A DNA stretch of 64,000 nucleotides from Sipunculus nudus (GCA_026874595.1 CM049306.1:21199019-21263018); one strand, 5' to 3'. Shown: positions 23,626 through 36,819, numbered from the stretch's first letter. Notes: a model not told the origin generated them from the letters alone. Numbers and translations are program-made.

Positions 23626-26600
23626 AATTTCTGAAATTTTGACCCCAGGAATATGATGCAACCACAGTTTGTGAATTGTCATAAATTGAGAGCACTTTCT
23701 GGCATTCAACGTTGAGTTTGTATATATATGAAGCCTCTAAGGATAAGTACACATGATCGAGAACATACTTTAGATTTAATTAATGAGTGAAAATTTTATA
23801 ACTAGTGTATCATGATTAGCTGATATGTGAATAACTTGCAGGTTATTGTGTAACGGGTATAAAAACATTTATAAATGTGTTTATGGTACATTCCCTGGAT
23901 CCCGGGACCAGAAGCCCACTCATGCTTCTTTTGCTTACCACACATGTTGGGTGCATTGTTATTGTCACATGATGAATAATTAACCCAGCTCTCCACCAAT
24001 GAGAAGCAAGCTTGGACTGTGTGACCTCAGGAGTGCATGTTGTTCTCTCTGGATCACAGCCATCAACCCAAACACGTGGAGGAAAGCCTTGGATTGGATT
24101 GAGACACTTGAGTTCTGACCATTACATAATAGTCGCTGATCTGAGCTGACCATGGAGTGGAGATAAGGTTTTCTTTCATTTTACTTGTGGCTTCTGCCTC
24201 TGATTGTTTTGATTAATACAGGAACTATACAGGCTTATTTACTGTGTGAACTGTGTACATATTTCATGCTGTGATTTCATAACTAGGGCAAACTGGGGTG
24301 TCTTAACTCTTGAGATGTTTGACTGCTTGTACCACTTCTCTTGTGTAGATATTTTATTTGTCTTTGTTCCTTGGCTCAATAAACAGCGGTTTTCTGAGAG
24401 GTGACTTGGTGTTTAATCATGGAAACTGAGACTGAAATTCTATAGCAAAACATTAGAGTAAATGGGGGTTATTAATATATATAATGATGTCTTGTTTTGC
24501 CACATTCTGTGTATCATAACACTGATAATATATGTTGGGCAGGCACAGTTTTGTATGATATTATATAAGGATAGGCCCTTGGCGTGATAGAGGTACTGTA
24601 TATTGAGTGCTGATCAAGTTGAACATATGATAAGAATAATATGTTATATTTAACATATTTAAACCCTATGGTTTTATATTCTTTGCAAGAAGTCAGGAAT
24701 GGTTCAGCTTATAACATGAATTTAATATGTTACTGCAAGTCTCCGAGGTTGTATGTTAGCAGTTTTTGTGTGTTACTGTTCATCGTTAGTAATGTGCATG
24801 TAATGAAAAATATATTATTTACCAAGTTCACGTACCAAACATTTCAGAGAAGATAAGGAAAATTAGTAGCATTTGGTCTCAAAAAGTCTAGGTTAGTGGG
24901 GAAACCAGTTGGTCTGCCTGACAGACTGTGATAAAATTGTTCAGTCAAGCGTAGTGTTAACATGTCCTGCAGGTAGTGGCATCCTTCCTTGGCCTATAAA
25001 GGTGTAGTACACAGGTAAAGCTCACTGCCCTGACATATCAGACGTATCAGTGTATATTCATGGTCCTAAATGACTGATTGAAGGGACTACAGTGTCTTTA
25101 TATCCGCATGGAGAGGCCCACTACAATTATGTAGAAATATATGTGCACTCGATATCTGATGAAATTGGCATAAAAGATGTGTGTCTATGCTCAAGTATTG
25201 TTGTGTGAGAGAAAAGGACATTTTAAGACCTGTAACCACTAACCACAAATGGACTGATAAAATCTTATGTTCAACAGTTTGCTTGATATTGTTTTTTTAG
25301 AGCATGAACATTTATATGTGTTTCATTTATGTTTGGAGGTTTTATTTTTATCTTCTAGAGTTATGAAACAAATTGCAAAACAATTCCATTTTACTTTTAT
25401 TACATTTTATGCATCTGATAAATAGTTCAAATAATGGTTAGGATGGCATATGTCCGTCTGTATACCTTTAATGTTGCCACAATAACTTACCAGTATTTGA
25501 TAAATTTTCATGAAACTCACTATAAATATTTGCATATAACATGTCTCGCAGACTTGGACTCTTGGCAGAAGCTGTCAGAATAATGAAGTCAGAGGTCACC
25601 ATACAGACTTGATGGCAATAAAATACCCTGAATATGATGGATTTTGATAAAACATATAGGCAAAAAAAGGTATGGTTCTCAGGAACTTTTTTCATAAATC
25701 AGGCGGCTTTTTACCTTTTTAGTATGTTTCGATAAAAATGACATATTATCAAGGAAAAGCATGAAAATAACAGATTTTTTTTTGCTAAACAGGTAAAAGC
25801 ACTACATAACAAAGGAAATCTGATAAAAATGGTATTATTCTATCTTCTTGAAAGATGAAAATCAAAGTAAAAATCATTGATGCGGGGAGTTAAAATTGAA
25901 GCTAGTGGTGCCTGAGAACCATATCTTATATTTTTTTTTTGCCTTATGAATGTTTTTTACTAATAAAATACTGTAGTTAGCTTAAAATTCAGGAGGTTTT
26001 CAAATTAAGTGATTTTCACAAAAGAGAAATTAAAAAAAAGTAATCTTTGTGAACCAGACAATCTGTCAATTTGATACAGCTCTGTCATCCATCATACATT
26101 GACCAGATCAGTTACCCTACCTGCTTCATTGTGTAGTTGTTCATAATATGTCCGGCCAATAAAACCTACCATGTGCTTGGTCTTAAAGTCGGTTAATAAT
26201 TGTTTAACATGATCAAGAGTGTTCATATTGTTCATCTTTGTTTATATTAACTGCTACTAGGTAACTAAAGAGGAAAATTAAGTATGTATTTATTTAATAT
26301 TTCTGAATAAATTTCTTGTAATCAAATAATTTTAGTTTAGGTCTATGGCGAGAGCACAAACAAGAATCCCCTTGCAAAAAGGAAATATTTGTAATTTTAA
26401 CCTCTTGAGGATGAAGGCAACCACAGAATCTAATTTGATTCTCAGCAAAATCTTTGTGTATATTTAGTGTGGTCAGAATTCACAAGACTTATGATCTATT
26501 CATTATGCACTTTTGTGATGCTTCTTGTAAGTTTGTGTTCTTTATATACACTGGACCAAACCCTTGAGTCTGTGTTATAGCTTTATCTATAGAGCTGTCA

Positions 26601-27410
26601 CTGTAATTATGTAAACTTTATTAGTATTATTCTCTAATACCATAAAACTGTAGATGTCTTGGAGAGGGGACCATGCACAAATAATTGACAGACCCAGAGA
26701 GATGTGTAGCTTAAAACTAAGTTAAAGCCTGCCAAGGTATATCAGCTTTTTATATAAATATGTAAGATAATTGAGACATGTTCTTGGATTAGTTTTACAG
26801 GGCAGACTTATTGTGATTTATGACTGATGTTTATAAGATTTTATAATAGGGAAATTATACCTTTAGTTATTGTCAAGGTCTTGGAAGCCTCAAAGGATAT
26901 GTCAACTGAGTTAAGTAACTGCATTAATTTATAAAATATCAGGTGTGATTTTTGACAAAGCTGACTTGACTTCCTGCATGAATGAGCCCTTGGAGATGCT
27001 TCCCGAGAAGGCAGTTGCTAATTGTCTCTCATTTCATTTGTTATGAAACAACAGAACTGTTGTATAGCTTGGATTCATTAGAATCCCTGTCTGTATCTTT
27101 TGTGAGATCCATGAACTGGTGACAATGCCCTGTTCACTTGTGGCCTCCAACGTGACAGACTACTCCACAATGCACGTCTGTAACTGAATGGTATTAATCC
27201 ACATTCCAGGAAGAGAGGTAGAGAAATTACCCAAGGCTAACTGAGACTGTCCAGATTAGTATACATTTAATGGAGTTTAAGCTCAGCTTATTGAAAGTTA
27301 TCAGAGCTAAGTATTGATTTATCTTTGTCCATCTTCCTTGCATGTAAACCATTGTCTGGCCATCCATTGTCAGAGCACGTTATAACTGTAATGGTACAAT
27401 AATCCTGCCT
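23626..27410. other. Gene-free AT-rich stretch
   Basis: No supported exon. 25440-25700 contains TTTTCATGAAACTCAC and AATGAAGTCAGAGGTCAC, also seen diverged near 28570-28670, so both are fragments of one dispersed repeat. Otherwise nothing is recognised. Confidence 0.4.
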
Positions 27411-28210
27411 TATTATCCCCTCGGAATGAATTTGCAGGAGGGGATATAGTAACAACTCCATTTGAAAGTCTGTCCATACTTTTGTCCAAATGGCCTGCCA
27501 GCCAGCTGGTATTAGCTTGTGGACTAATTTTAAGCCAAACCGTTTGACTAAAACCTTTAATCTTTGACATATGGCTCACCCACCCATGGGTGAAGAAACC
27601 TGTCAATTTTGAGGTCACTTGGTCAAAGGTCAAGGCCACAGGGCCCACTTCATGAAAAAGCCTGTTGAACCATCTAAGCCAAACTGTTTATCCAAAATAT
27701 TTCATCTTGCACATATGGCTTATCCATTCACAGATGAAGAACCCTATTAATTTTGAGGTCACAGGATCAAAGGTCAAGGCCACAAGACCCACTTCTTGAA
27801 AAAAATTGAAAACATATTTTAAGCCAAACAGTTTAACCAAAACCTTTCATCTTTGATATATGGCTCATCCACTCATGGATGAAGATTCCTATTGAGTTTG
27901 AGGTCAAAGGTCAAGGTCACAGAGCTACCCTCCTCATTTTCACACTGTAAAACACCCAGTATAGTTATGCTCCACTTTGCAGTGCCCTTGTTTCTCAAGA
28001 GGGATTTGATATATCAGCCTGAAATTGTGCATATCTGTACATCTTGAATAGCTTTGTTGTTTACCAGACTTGTGGACTACCTACAATTGTTTTGGGTTTC
28101 ATGCATCTGTGCACATAGCTCAAGAGTGGTGTGAAGTATGTGCTTGAAATTTTGCATGTCCATGCGTCTTGGGTGGCTTTCTCATATACACAACTGGTGG
28201 TGCCACCTAC
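27411..28210 (+). mobile_element. Hairpin-headed repeat related to families B/C
   Basis: The head is a perfect 8-bp stem ATCCCCTC (27415-27422) / GAGGGGAT (27438-27445), followed by ATAGTAAC, comparable to GGATACTATG of families A/B. The body has three units with GAGGTCACTTGGTCAAAGGTCA-type words (27610-27930), and GGTGGTGCCACC occurs at about 28197. The 3' end is not defined. Confidence 0.55.
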
Positions 28211-28870
28211 AATAATTCTTGTGTTGTGTACATCCACGCCAGTATTTCAGGAGTGATGTATATGTAATTTTTTGCTTGTACTCTGGTTCAAAATGTGTTT
28301 TACTTGCTTTGTACATGTACATGTCACACATGTATTTGAAAAGTAATCAAGTACTTTTCCAATTATTGTCAAGCATGTTATCATGGAAGCATTATACCTG
28401 ATGTCTATCCCATTGCACAGGTTTGCATTAGGCCTGTAGGCCTTGTATAATTATATTTATCAATAAAGTAACTAGCCTATATATGTATGATCTAAAATAT
28501 GTGGATATTCAGCAAGGTCCGAGGTCACCTAATTATCGCTGTGATAACCTACCAGGAATTTGATTAAAAATTATTTATGAAATTCACTTTGAATTTTCAC
28601 CAATAAAATCTCACTTTAGTACATTCTTGGTAAAATCTGTGCATATATAATGAAGTCAGAGGTCACAAAACTGATGACAGGTTTATGCACACCTGCATTG
28701 CCCCCCCCCCCCCCCCCCCATGGATCTGCTTCTACATATGCAGGTGCATGCGTATAAGATATTACTTATAGCTTTAAAGTCCTTACTGCAAAAAAAACAA
28801 TGTTTGTGTAATTTACCTTGCAACAATTCTTTTCCAACATATTTGAATGGACTTCATTACCCTCTTCATT
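28211..28870. other. Gene-free stretch with poly(C)
   Basis: A 19-base C run is at 28701-28719. 28500-28690 shares words with 25440-25700. No gene. Confidence 0.4.
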
Positions 28871-30612
28871 GTATCCGCCAAAACAGAGTTTTGCGGATAC
28901 TATGTTTTCAGCTGCACGCCGCTGCCGCCGCTGCCGCAGCGTAGGTGTCCGGAGAACTCCTCCGTAACCGCTGGGCGGAATTTTACGAAACCTGGGATTA
29001 TGTTCGGGTCACATGTGAACTGCTGCGCCCCGATTTAGTTTTGACCTCTGACCTTTCCTCTGCGCTCTGCGTCCGTTTGTGCGTCTGTTTCAACACATAA
29101 ACCCACATATCTCGGGAACCGTTTGACCGATCAGGAAAATTTTTTTACACAAATGTAGCCCTTGGAGAGCTTTATAACATACACAAAAAATGGTGGCGCC
29201 ACCTGCAACCATGTTTGCACAGTGTCCATCTGTTCGTCTGCCTTGGGTTAAAATCACTCATATCTCTGCAGTGACTAGACTAATTCACCTGAAATTCGGC
29301 ATGCGTAAACATCCTGGATAGCTTTTCTGATTTTATGACAGGTGGCGCCACCTACATTCACGTTTAAGCTGCAGACATCCAAGCTCATATCTCTGGAACC
29401 TTTTGACTGATCAGGAAAATTTTTTTGCACAAATGTAGCCCTTGGAGAGCTTTATAACATACACAAAAAATGGTGGCGCCACCTGCAACCATGTTTGCAC
29501 AGTGACTATCTGTTCATCTGCCTTGGGTTAAAATCACTCAAATCTCTGCAGTGACTTGACTAATTCACCTGAAATTCGGCATGCGTATACATCCTGGATA
29601 GCTTTTCTGATTTTATGACAGGTGGCGCCACCTACATTCACGTTTACGCTGCAGACATCCAAGCTCATATCTCGGTAACCGTTTGACCGATCAGGAAAAT
29701 TTTTTTGCACAAATGTAGCCCTTTGAGAGCTTTATAACATACACAAAAAATGGTGGCACCACCTGCAACCATGTTTGCACAGTGTCCATCTGTTCGTCTG
29801 CCTTGGGTTAAAATCACTTATATCTCTGCAGTGACTAGACTAATTCACCTGAAATTCGGCATGCGTAAACATCCTGGATAGCTTTTCTGATTTTATGACA
29901 GGTGGCGCCACCTACATTCACGTTTACACTGCAGACATCCAAGCTTATATCTCCGGAACCGTTTGACCGATTGGGCCAAAATTTTGCATGTGTATAGATC
30001 TCACATAGCTCTTCATCATACGCAAAACTGGTGGCGCAACCTGCAGCCATTTTTGCACAGCTCCTGTCTGTTTGTCTGCCATTGGATAAAATCACTAATA
30101 TCTAGGCAGTGGTTTGACATATCTGCCTAAAATTTTGCAGGTTTATACATCCCCCACAGCTCTCTTGATTTTATGACAGGTGGCGCCACCTGCATTCTAG
30201 TTTATGCAGCAGACATCCAAGCTCATATCTTGGGAACCGTTTGACCGATTGGGCCAAAGTTTTGCATGTGTATAGATCTCACATAGCTCTTCATCATACG
30301 CAAAACTGGTGGCGCCACCTGCAACCATTTTTGCTCAGCGTCCATCTGTTTGTCTGCCACGGGCTAAAATCACTCATATACATGTAGTGGTTTGACTTAT
30401 CTGCCTTAAATTTTGCATATGTATACAACTTGGACGGCTTTCTGGATTTTGTTGTATGGGGGGCAACCTACATACACAATTTGGCTGCAGACATCCATGC
30501 TAGTATGCAACACTCAATTTTCCCTTGCCACTCAATCCATGCCTCACTTCACCCGTTCCACTCTGATTTAGGCAGATACACGTAGTCGCTTGTCGACTAC
30601 CCGTATTCTAGT
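28871..30612 (+). mobile_element. Family A HINE-like element (copy A1)
   Basis: 5' end GTATCCGCCAAAACAG folds to CCGC...GCGG and is followed by GGATACTATG and a degenerate CCG run (28917-28940). The body is a tandem array of roughly 280-bp dimers with the palindrome GGTGGCGCCACC or one-base variants (about 29192, 29340, 29472, 29621, 29753, 29901, 30030, 30180, 30309). The 3' end has a degenerate GGCAGATAC, the hairpin GTAGTCG-CTTGT-CGACTAC (30582-30600) and CCGTATTCTAG|T. No protein is encoded. Confidence 0.85.
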
Positions 30613-32520
30613 TACGTTTATACCTACGCTGTGGGTGTATTTGGAAGCCCTGGTGCATTAGATTTCAACACCCACAAATTCATCAGCAGAATCATACTCT
30701 TATGATTCTAATCCTGTGCAGTGTGGTATTATAAGACAAATGTCCTGTACAGTTTTATAAAGTTTCACTGGTGTCATGCAATTTTGTGGAGGATACATAC
30801 CCTTTACTTACCAGAAATACTTGATATTTGATTTCTGCATTACTTTTATGACGTTTTGCTGCATGGTATGCATACCAGATCTGTATATGTTAGAAATACA
30901 TACATCGTTGACATTATCATGATAAATGCACATGTAGTAGGCAGTCTGTCTTAACAACCTGAAAAGCATTGTATTCAGTGCTCTCTTATCAGTGCTTTTA
31001 TATATTCAGTTTTAAGTTACTTTGTGTCTGGCCATTTGTACCAAAGTTCCCTTGTTTGCAGCTTCTGGAACTTGTACCCAATAATTGTTAAGAGATAGTA
31101 AACTTGTGCAACACCAGGCATAGTTGTAAAAAACTTATCTTTAGTCAACTTTGTACCGTATGTATTTACGGCCACCATGCTAGTGTCCCAGGGTTGTCAT
31201 CTTGGCTTACACTTTTACAGGTATTAATGCTCATTGTTATAAGGTTAGTAACTTTATGCTTTAGAACCTTAAACAATTTCTTTAATGGCCATATTTCATG
31301 TTTTAGTGAAACTTTTCTTTAGTTTATGGGCTGATATGCAGATGGACTACTTCATGAGGCCCTTGAGCTGAATATTAAATGTGCCATTCACAGGCCCAGG
31401 AAGATTACAAAAAGACATTATTTTAAAGGGACATTATCAAGCGCATTATTATGCCTAGCCTTTCACACTATCAGTTCAATTTTGCTTTATACAAAAGTTT
31501 CCCAGCAAAACCATTCCATCAAACAGTCTCAGTACCTCGCATACAGCTGTTTTGGTTCTGTGTCTTGGTCAACACAGCAAGGAGTGTCTGTTTACCATAA
31601 TAAGGCTTCGTGACTGGATGTCCATTTGTGAGCTGCAGCATGCAGTGTTTCAGCCAGCAGGAAAATACATTTTTTGGGCCAAGTCAGTCAGGGCATCTTA
31701 TGATTGACATGTGTTGTTGCCCTGTGGTGCACATGGGCCCACATGCTGTGTTTATATTGACACCTGTGATCGCGCAAGTCCACTGTCCATCTCACAGTGA
31801 TGGATGATAGGATATATAACTGTTCATCACCTGTATTCTTATTTTCATCATTTTTAATCATCTATTAATACTTTCCTCATTATAAGCTATCAATCTTCAT
31901 CAAGGCTGGCCTTGTGGGTGTATCAGCACATTTTATGACTTATGACTAGTGCTACAGTATTTTTACAAAATAAGTGGAATGAATCAATTTATAATGAGCA
32001 GACATGTATTGCATACACTGCTGTTATTATTATGTGATGACATCATATCTTCTGTTTTACTTCCAGATCCAGGTCAGCAACCTTGTGCCAAAACACTGTG
32101 TCACAATGACAACCACCGGGGGAGCGTTGCTGTAAACCACCACCAGGGGGAGCACTGATCAGCCCAGGTTGCTGTCATTGGTAGGTAACTCTGGGGCTGT
32201 TAATTACTAATCAGATGATCGTTTAATATCTTACTAGTCAGTGTTTGGAACTAATAATGAATAATGAATTATGAACAAACAGATGTACAGGACTAGAATA
32301 GACACCCTGGGCTACCAGACAAGTCTACCAGTATAGATAGGGCTGTCCAAGGGGAGGAAACAGAACTGCAACAGCTGATAGATTATAACGGATATGTGTA
32401 GGTAGCAGTCACTGTGGCTGGGTCAGCAAGTGCTGCAGCATCCCTAGTAGTGACTGCATGACTGGCTTAATTGGTCTGGCTCAATGATTACATATGTATG
32501 CCTGTGTATATATATATGTG
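30613..32520. other. Gene-free stretch; contains a CTCF-like motif pair
   Basis: Ordinary intronic or intergenic sequence. At 32067-32180 a segment bounded by ACTTCCAG and GTAGGTAAC could be a small non-coding exon; all three forward frames are closed. It contains the G-rich motif pair listed separately. Confidence 0.4.
32113..32155 (+). promoter_or_regulatory. Two tandem CTCF-like motifs
   Basis: CCACCGGGGGAGCG (32113-32126) and CCACCAGGGGGAGCAC (32140-32155) lie 27 bases apart. The second matches 13 of 14 positions of the animal CTCF core CCASYAGRKGGCRS; the first lacks the central A. This is a motif match only. Confidence 0.4.
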
Positions 32521-34498
32521 AAGGCCCAGATTGCGATCTGGACGGATCTTAGATCTGTCCAACCCAAATTGCGATCGCAGTTCAGGCCGGCCCAAACTGC
32601 GATCGCAATCCAGGCTGGCCAGATCTGAGATCTGTCCAGCCTATATTGCAATTGCAGTTTAGTCCGGCCCAGATTGCGATCTTGTCTTTCTTGCTTCAGG
32701 ATCGCAATCTGGACTGGACAGATCTAAGATCTGTCCAGTCAAGATTGCGATCCTAAACTTAACCAGCCCATATTGCGATCCATGCGATCCATGCGATCCA
32801 AGTGTTTCAGCTTGTTAATTTATAGTTATTTTAAAATTTAAAGTAAAAAAAATTTGTCAAAATACTGATTAAATATGTCAATATTTTTCACCAATAATAT
32901 TAAGACTAGTGGCTGTATCAGCTGTCACAAGACTATGTAAATAATCAAAATCTGTATTGCTGGTTCCTCAATTTATGTTAATAAAATTAAACTTGCCCAT
33001 CTCTAGTTTTCTCCTTGTACAATTTATAGGGTGTTCTTATGCTTGAGTTATTTTTTATTCTTATAATGGTTTCATAGCTGAGATTGCTTTTAATTTTTTT
33101 TACATTTTTTTAAATAAAAAAATTTAAAAATGATAAAAAATCAGATCTTAGACAAGTTCTCGTTATGATTTCTGTAATGTTGATAATTGTCATAAGACTT
33201 TTGCTATGTCTAGTGCTTAGATTGATGTGAAAGTAGTCCAAAGTGAATATAATAGTTTTAAGTTTAAATATAAATTAAAGCCATAAAACCAGGTACTTAT
33301 GATCATTATGATCATACTTATGATCAATTTGTGAAATTTGTAAATTCTTGATTCTCAAGAACTTTGTTTTGCTGAAACTGAATAAATACCAGACATGATA
33401 AGAATACTTTGCAAATATATTTGAATGCGAATATGAATATATGTACTCCATAATTTCATGCATAAAAATAGGAATACAGGTATAAATGAAAGTATTTGAA
33501 TACAAATGCAAATACTTTCAAAAGGTAATCATGAATGTATTCATGAATATATTCTATAATATTATTTTAATAATCATTTATTTCAATTATATTATTAAAA
33601 GATCTTTTCATATGATGCTGTTATTATTTTTAATTTAAATTATATTTGACACAATATTTGTTATTAATTTATAATAAATAGTTATATTATTTAAGTTTTA
33701 TTCTTGGGTAGGAATAACCAGTAATTGTTAAATAAAAGTTCTCATAAAAATTTGTTAAAATCAGAATTACCATGACTGATAATGGACAGGTTTTTTTCCA
33801 AATAATTCAACTGCAATTTAGATAAAGTTATATGGCCAAGTCCAAACCTATGTGAAAACAGCACACCATTTCCAGCTGTATATAAAATAAATGACATCAA
33901 TCCTCTTCCCTGTCTCCAAGGATATTATCATAATCTTACATAACTTGAGTTAAACACCATCAGCTCATAATGCAGCTTATATTACCACACAAAACCTACA
34001 CTTGCCTGCCTCCTCTTCCAAATCATATTTTGTGAGCATATAAAACCCATGGGTTCCTTGTTACCTTTTTTCAACAACCATGCAATACTAAATGAGTATG
34101 TTTCACTCCTGAGATATGAAGGAGTGAAAATTGCCTTTCTGTATTATAATTGTATTTATTATGGGAAAATGGTACAATGCAATCCCAAATGAGTTGGTAA
34201 AACAACCAATGTTTCACTCTTGTGATCGTAAAAGCATGGATCGCAATATGGGCTGGTCAAGTTTAGGATCGCAATCTCTGCTGGACTGATCTAAGATCTG
34301 TCCAGACCAGATTGCAATCCTGAAGCAAGAAAGACAGGATCGCAGTCTGGGCCGGACTAAACTGCGATCGCAATCTAGGCTGGATGGATCTTAGATCTGG
34401 CCAGCCTGGATTACGATTGCAGTTTGGGCCGGCCTGAACTGCGATCGCAATTTGGGCTGGCCAGATCTTAGATCCATCGAGATCGCGATCTGGGCCTT
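32521..34498. mobile_element. Long-TIR element built of stacked GATC palindromes
   Basis: Arms 32521-32788 and 34234-34498 are reverse complements over about 265 bases, with scattered mismatches, starting AAGGCCCAGATTGCGATC. Each arm is crowded with short palindromes: GCGATCGC, AGATCTTAGATCT, AGATCTAAGATCT and GGCCGGCC-like words. TA-rich sequence flanks both ends. The middle (about 32810-34230) holds a family C-related segment (33200-34060), so part of the interior is a nested insertion. No transposase. Confidence 0.75.
33200..34060 (+). repeat. Family C-related segment, paralogous to 51411-51512 plus 53536-54165
   Basis: TGTCTAGTG(C)TTAGATTGATGTGA, AGCCATAAAACCAGGTACTT, GAATAAATACCAGACATG and AATCCTCTTCCCTGTCTCC recur in the same order in both places. 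It ends AAACCCATGGGTTCCTTG (34043-34060), the family C 3' palindrome. It lacks the 2-kb family A insertion found in its partner. Confidence 0.75.
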
Positions 34499-34509
34499 GA
34501 CATATATAT

Positions 34510-34873
34510 GTCGAGGCCCAGATTAGAATCTGGCCCAATTTAAAACTGGGCCAGCCCAGATCAAAATTTTGATTTGGACCGGCCCAGATCAAAATTCTAA
34601 TCTGGGCCAGACCAGTTTTAAACTGGGCCAGCCCAGATTAAAATTTTGATCTGGGTCGGTCCAGATTAAATCCTGTGGTGAAGACTTCAGGATTTAAATC
34701 TGGTCTGGACTGAATTTAAACTGGGCTGGCCCAGATTAGAATTTTGATTTGGGCAGGTTAAGTTTAATATCCTGTGGTGATACAGTTTATTTGATCTGGG
34801 CCGGTCCAAATCAAAATTTTGATCTGGGCTGGCCCAGTTTTAAATTGGGCCAGATTCTAATCTTGGCCTCGAC
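34510..34873. mobile_element. Small MITE of stacked palindromes
   Basis: Starts GTCGAGGCCCAGATTAGAAT and ends with the near-exact reverse complement (ATTCTAATCTTGGCCTCGAC), with arms of about 75 bases. The inside is a chain of palindromes such as GATCAAAATTTTGATC and CAGTTTTAAACTGGGCC. Its end is closely related to that of the neighbouring 32521-34498 element (GTSRAGGCCCAGATT), so both belong to one superfamily. It is non-coding. Confidence 0.8.
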
Positions 34874-35514
34874 ATATATTTATATATATATGATTGGATG
34901 GATATCGTGTCTTGAGATGAAATGCTATGATTGGTTTGGTGATTTGAAACCTGTATGCAGTGACACGATACTCTGTGGTGTCAGGTGAAGTTTTTAGCAG
35001 TAACATGGTGAGTTGAATGCAAGTTTAGTATAACTTCATTCATTTACCACCCATTAATGCACCAAACTCACCTACTGCCAAAAAAAAAAAAACAAAAACA
35101 AAAAATATACTGTGACCCCATTGTTCAGTTCCTTTAGTTTTTACCTGGATTATTTGCCAGTTCTTATCCCTACAACAAGTATATTGAACTATGACATCTG
35201 GCGATTTTCCTAGCCCTGAAACTAAACAGATATTTTAGTGTGGCCAGTATATAATTACTTACAATTTACATATATTGTTTATAATTACTTGATCTGACAC
35301 CTTCAGCTTTCATTAGCAATTATAGTGGTCCTGATGTTGATGAGAGGACATGGTCATTTGTAGTACTAAACAGTTTGTCAATTTGTATTTTTAATCTACA
35401 AGTCACAGTTAATCACTGGTGGAAATATTTATTAATAGACATCAACAGAACTTACGTATAGATTTATGGTCACCACAACCTCCATTTTTCGATTGTTACT
35501 ACATTTTTTCAATT
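34874..35514. other. Gene-free stretch
   Basis: AT-rich sequence with an A-rich run at about 35080-35105. Nothing recognised. Confidence 0.4.
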
Positions 35515-36587
35515 TAGGCCTTACTTATTTAATAAAAAGTTTCTCGGACGAAGAAATGAAAAGTGGTGGGGAGGAGGAGGGAAAATAAAAATAAATATAA
35601 TTCAAAATTAAAAAAATGAAAAGCGCCATTTTTTCCATATAAATTTTACAAATGATGAAAAGAATATATAGGAACTATATGTGCCCTTCTACAATGTCAA
35701 GTGAACTAAAGTATTTTCTGTATCTGCAGGATAACCTCAATACTTTCTGGAAGGGCTGGTAAAAAAATCAACTTTTCTAAAAAAAATCATGATTTTTCTA
35801 CTTTTTAAATAAAATTTTATCAATTTAAATTAAAAATTAATAAATTAATACTTTCCACTTAATTAACATTTTTGAAAAACCAATCAGTCCACTTTCTTAC
35901 TAAAACAGCTGGAAAGTTAAAATGACCTGTACAGGAGACTGGTTGCAAAATTAACTGTTAATTTTGAAGTATATTATATGGTCAGTGGAAATACAAAGCT
36001 TATTACAAATGAAGGAAAGTTCAGGCAAATGAAAATAGTCATGAAATATGCAATTCAAACACAAACGCACATTTAAGCCATATCAAGTTTCATCAGGGTC
36101 ACCCAGTCAGAAAATAAGCAAAGTCCTTTTTATTTAAAATATCACTGAAATCAGCTTTTAGATAGGATCTATCTTTTGTCAGTCATTGAAAAAAAACCCT
36201 CAGAAACACAAAATAAAAATTACTATATAAAAAATCTGGTAAAGATATACCCATCGGAAATTTAATCAAATATATCAAATGAGGTAAAACTTTACCCCTC
36301 AGAAATGTAAACAATTGCAAGGTGGGAAAAAAAAAAAAGCTAATATAAACAAATATATCAGACGTAAGTATATATTGATGAACATCATTTCAGAATGTTT
36401 TGCAACAAGATCTGTCACTTGATAAACGCTTCGGAGCCCTTATAATAGCGGTATAACGTGCATGGTAGCGGTATATAACGCGGTATTTGCCACCCTGTAA
36501 ACAACACACAGGTGCTCAGTGCTATTTTTAGCATTTCCATCGCGCGAGTATTTGATCTGTAGTCATGTGACTGGAAATTTTTAGAGG

Positions 36588-36642
36588 TCGGAGGCCACGC
36601 TCGCACCGGACCTTTTCAGCGAGCGTGGTATCTTAGTTACGT
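36588..36642 (+). mobile_element. Helitron-like 3' hairpin, separate family
   Basis: CCACGCTCGC (36595-36604) pairs exactly with GCGAGCGTGG (36619-36628) and is followed by TATCTTAG|TT, the hairpin-then-TTAG-T order of rolling-circle elements. The 5' end was not found. Confidence 0.4.
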
Positions 36643-36819
36643 GCAAGGTTTTTATTTGTAATTGTAATTTGTAATTTCACAGGTATATATGTTGGTTCAG
36701 ACTAGGTAAATGATAAGCTTTGTGGATTGTGTGTATCTAAGAGGCTAAGGCTTGACAATAAAAATTTCAAAGTCATTGTGACGTAAGTTTGTTAAAATGA
36801 GAGTTAAGAGTTTATTTGC

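Noticed and set aside
31949-32158. 69-codon frame over the CTCF-like pair as a coding exon
   Set aside because: If the acceptor at 32066 and donor at 32181 are used, all three frames contain stops inside the segment.
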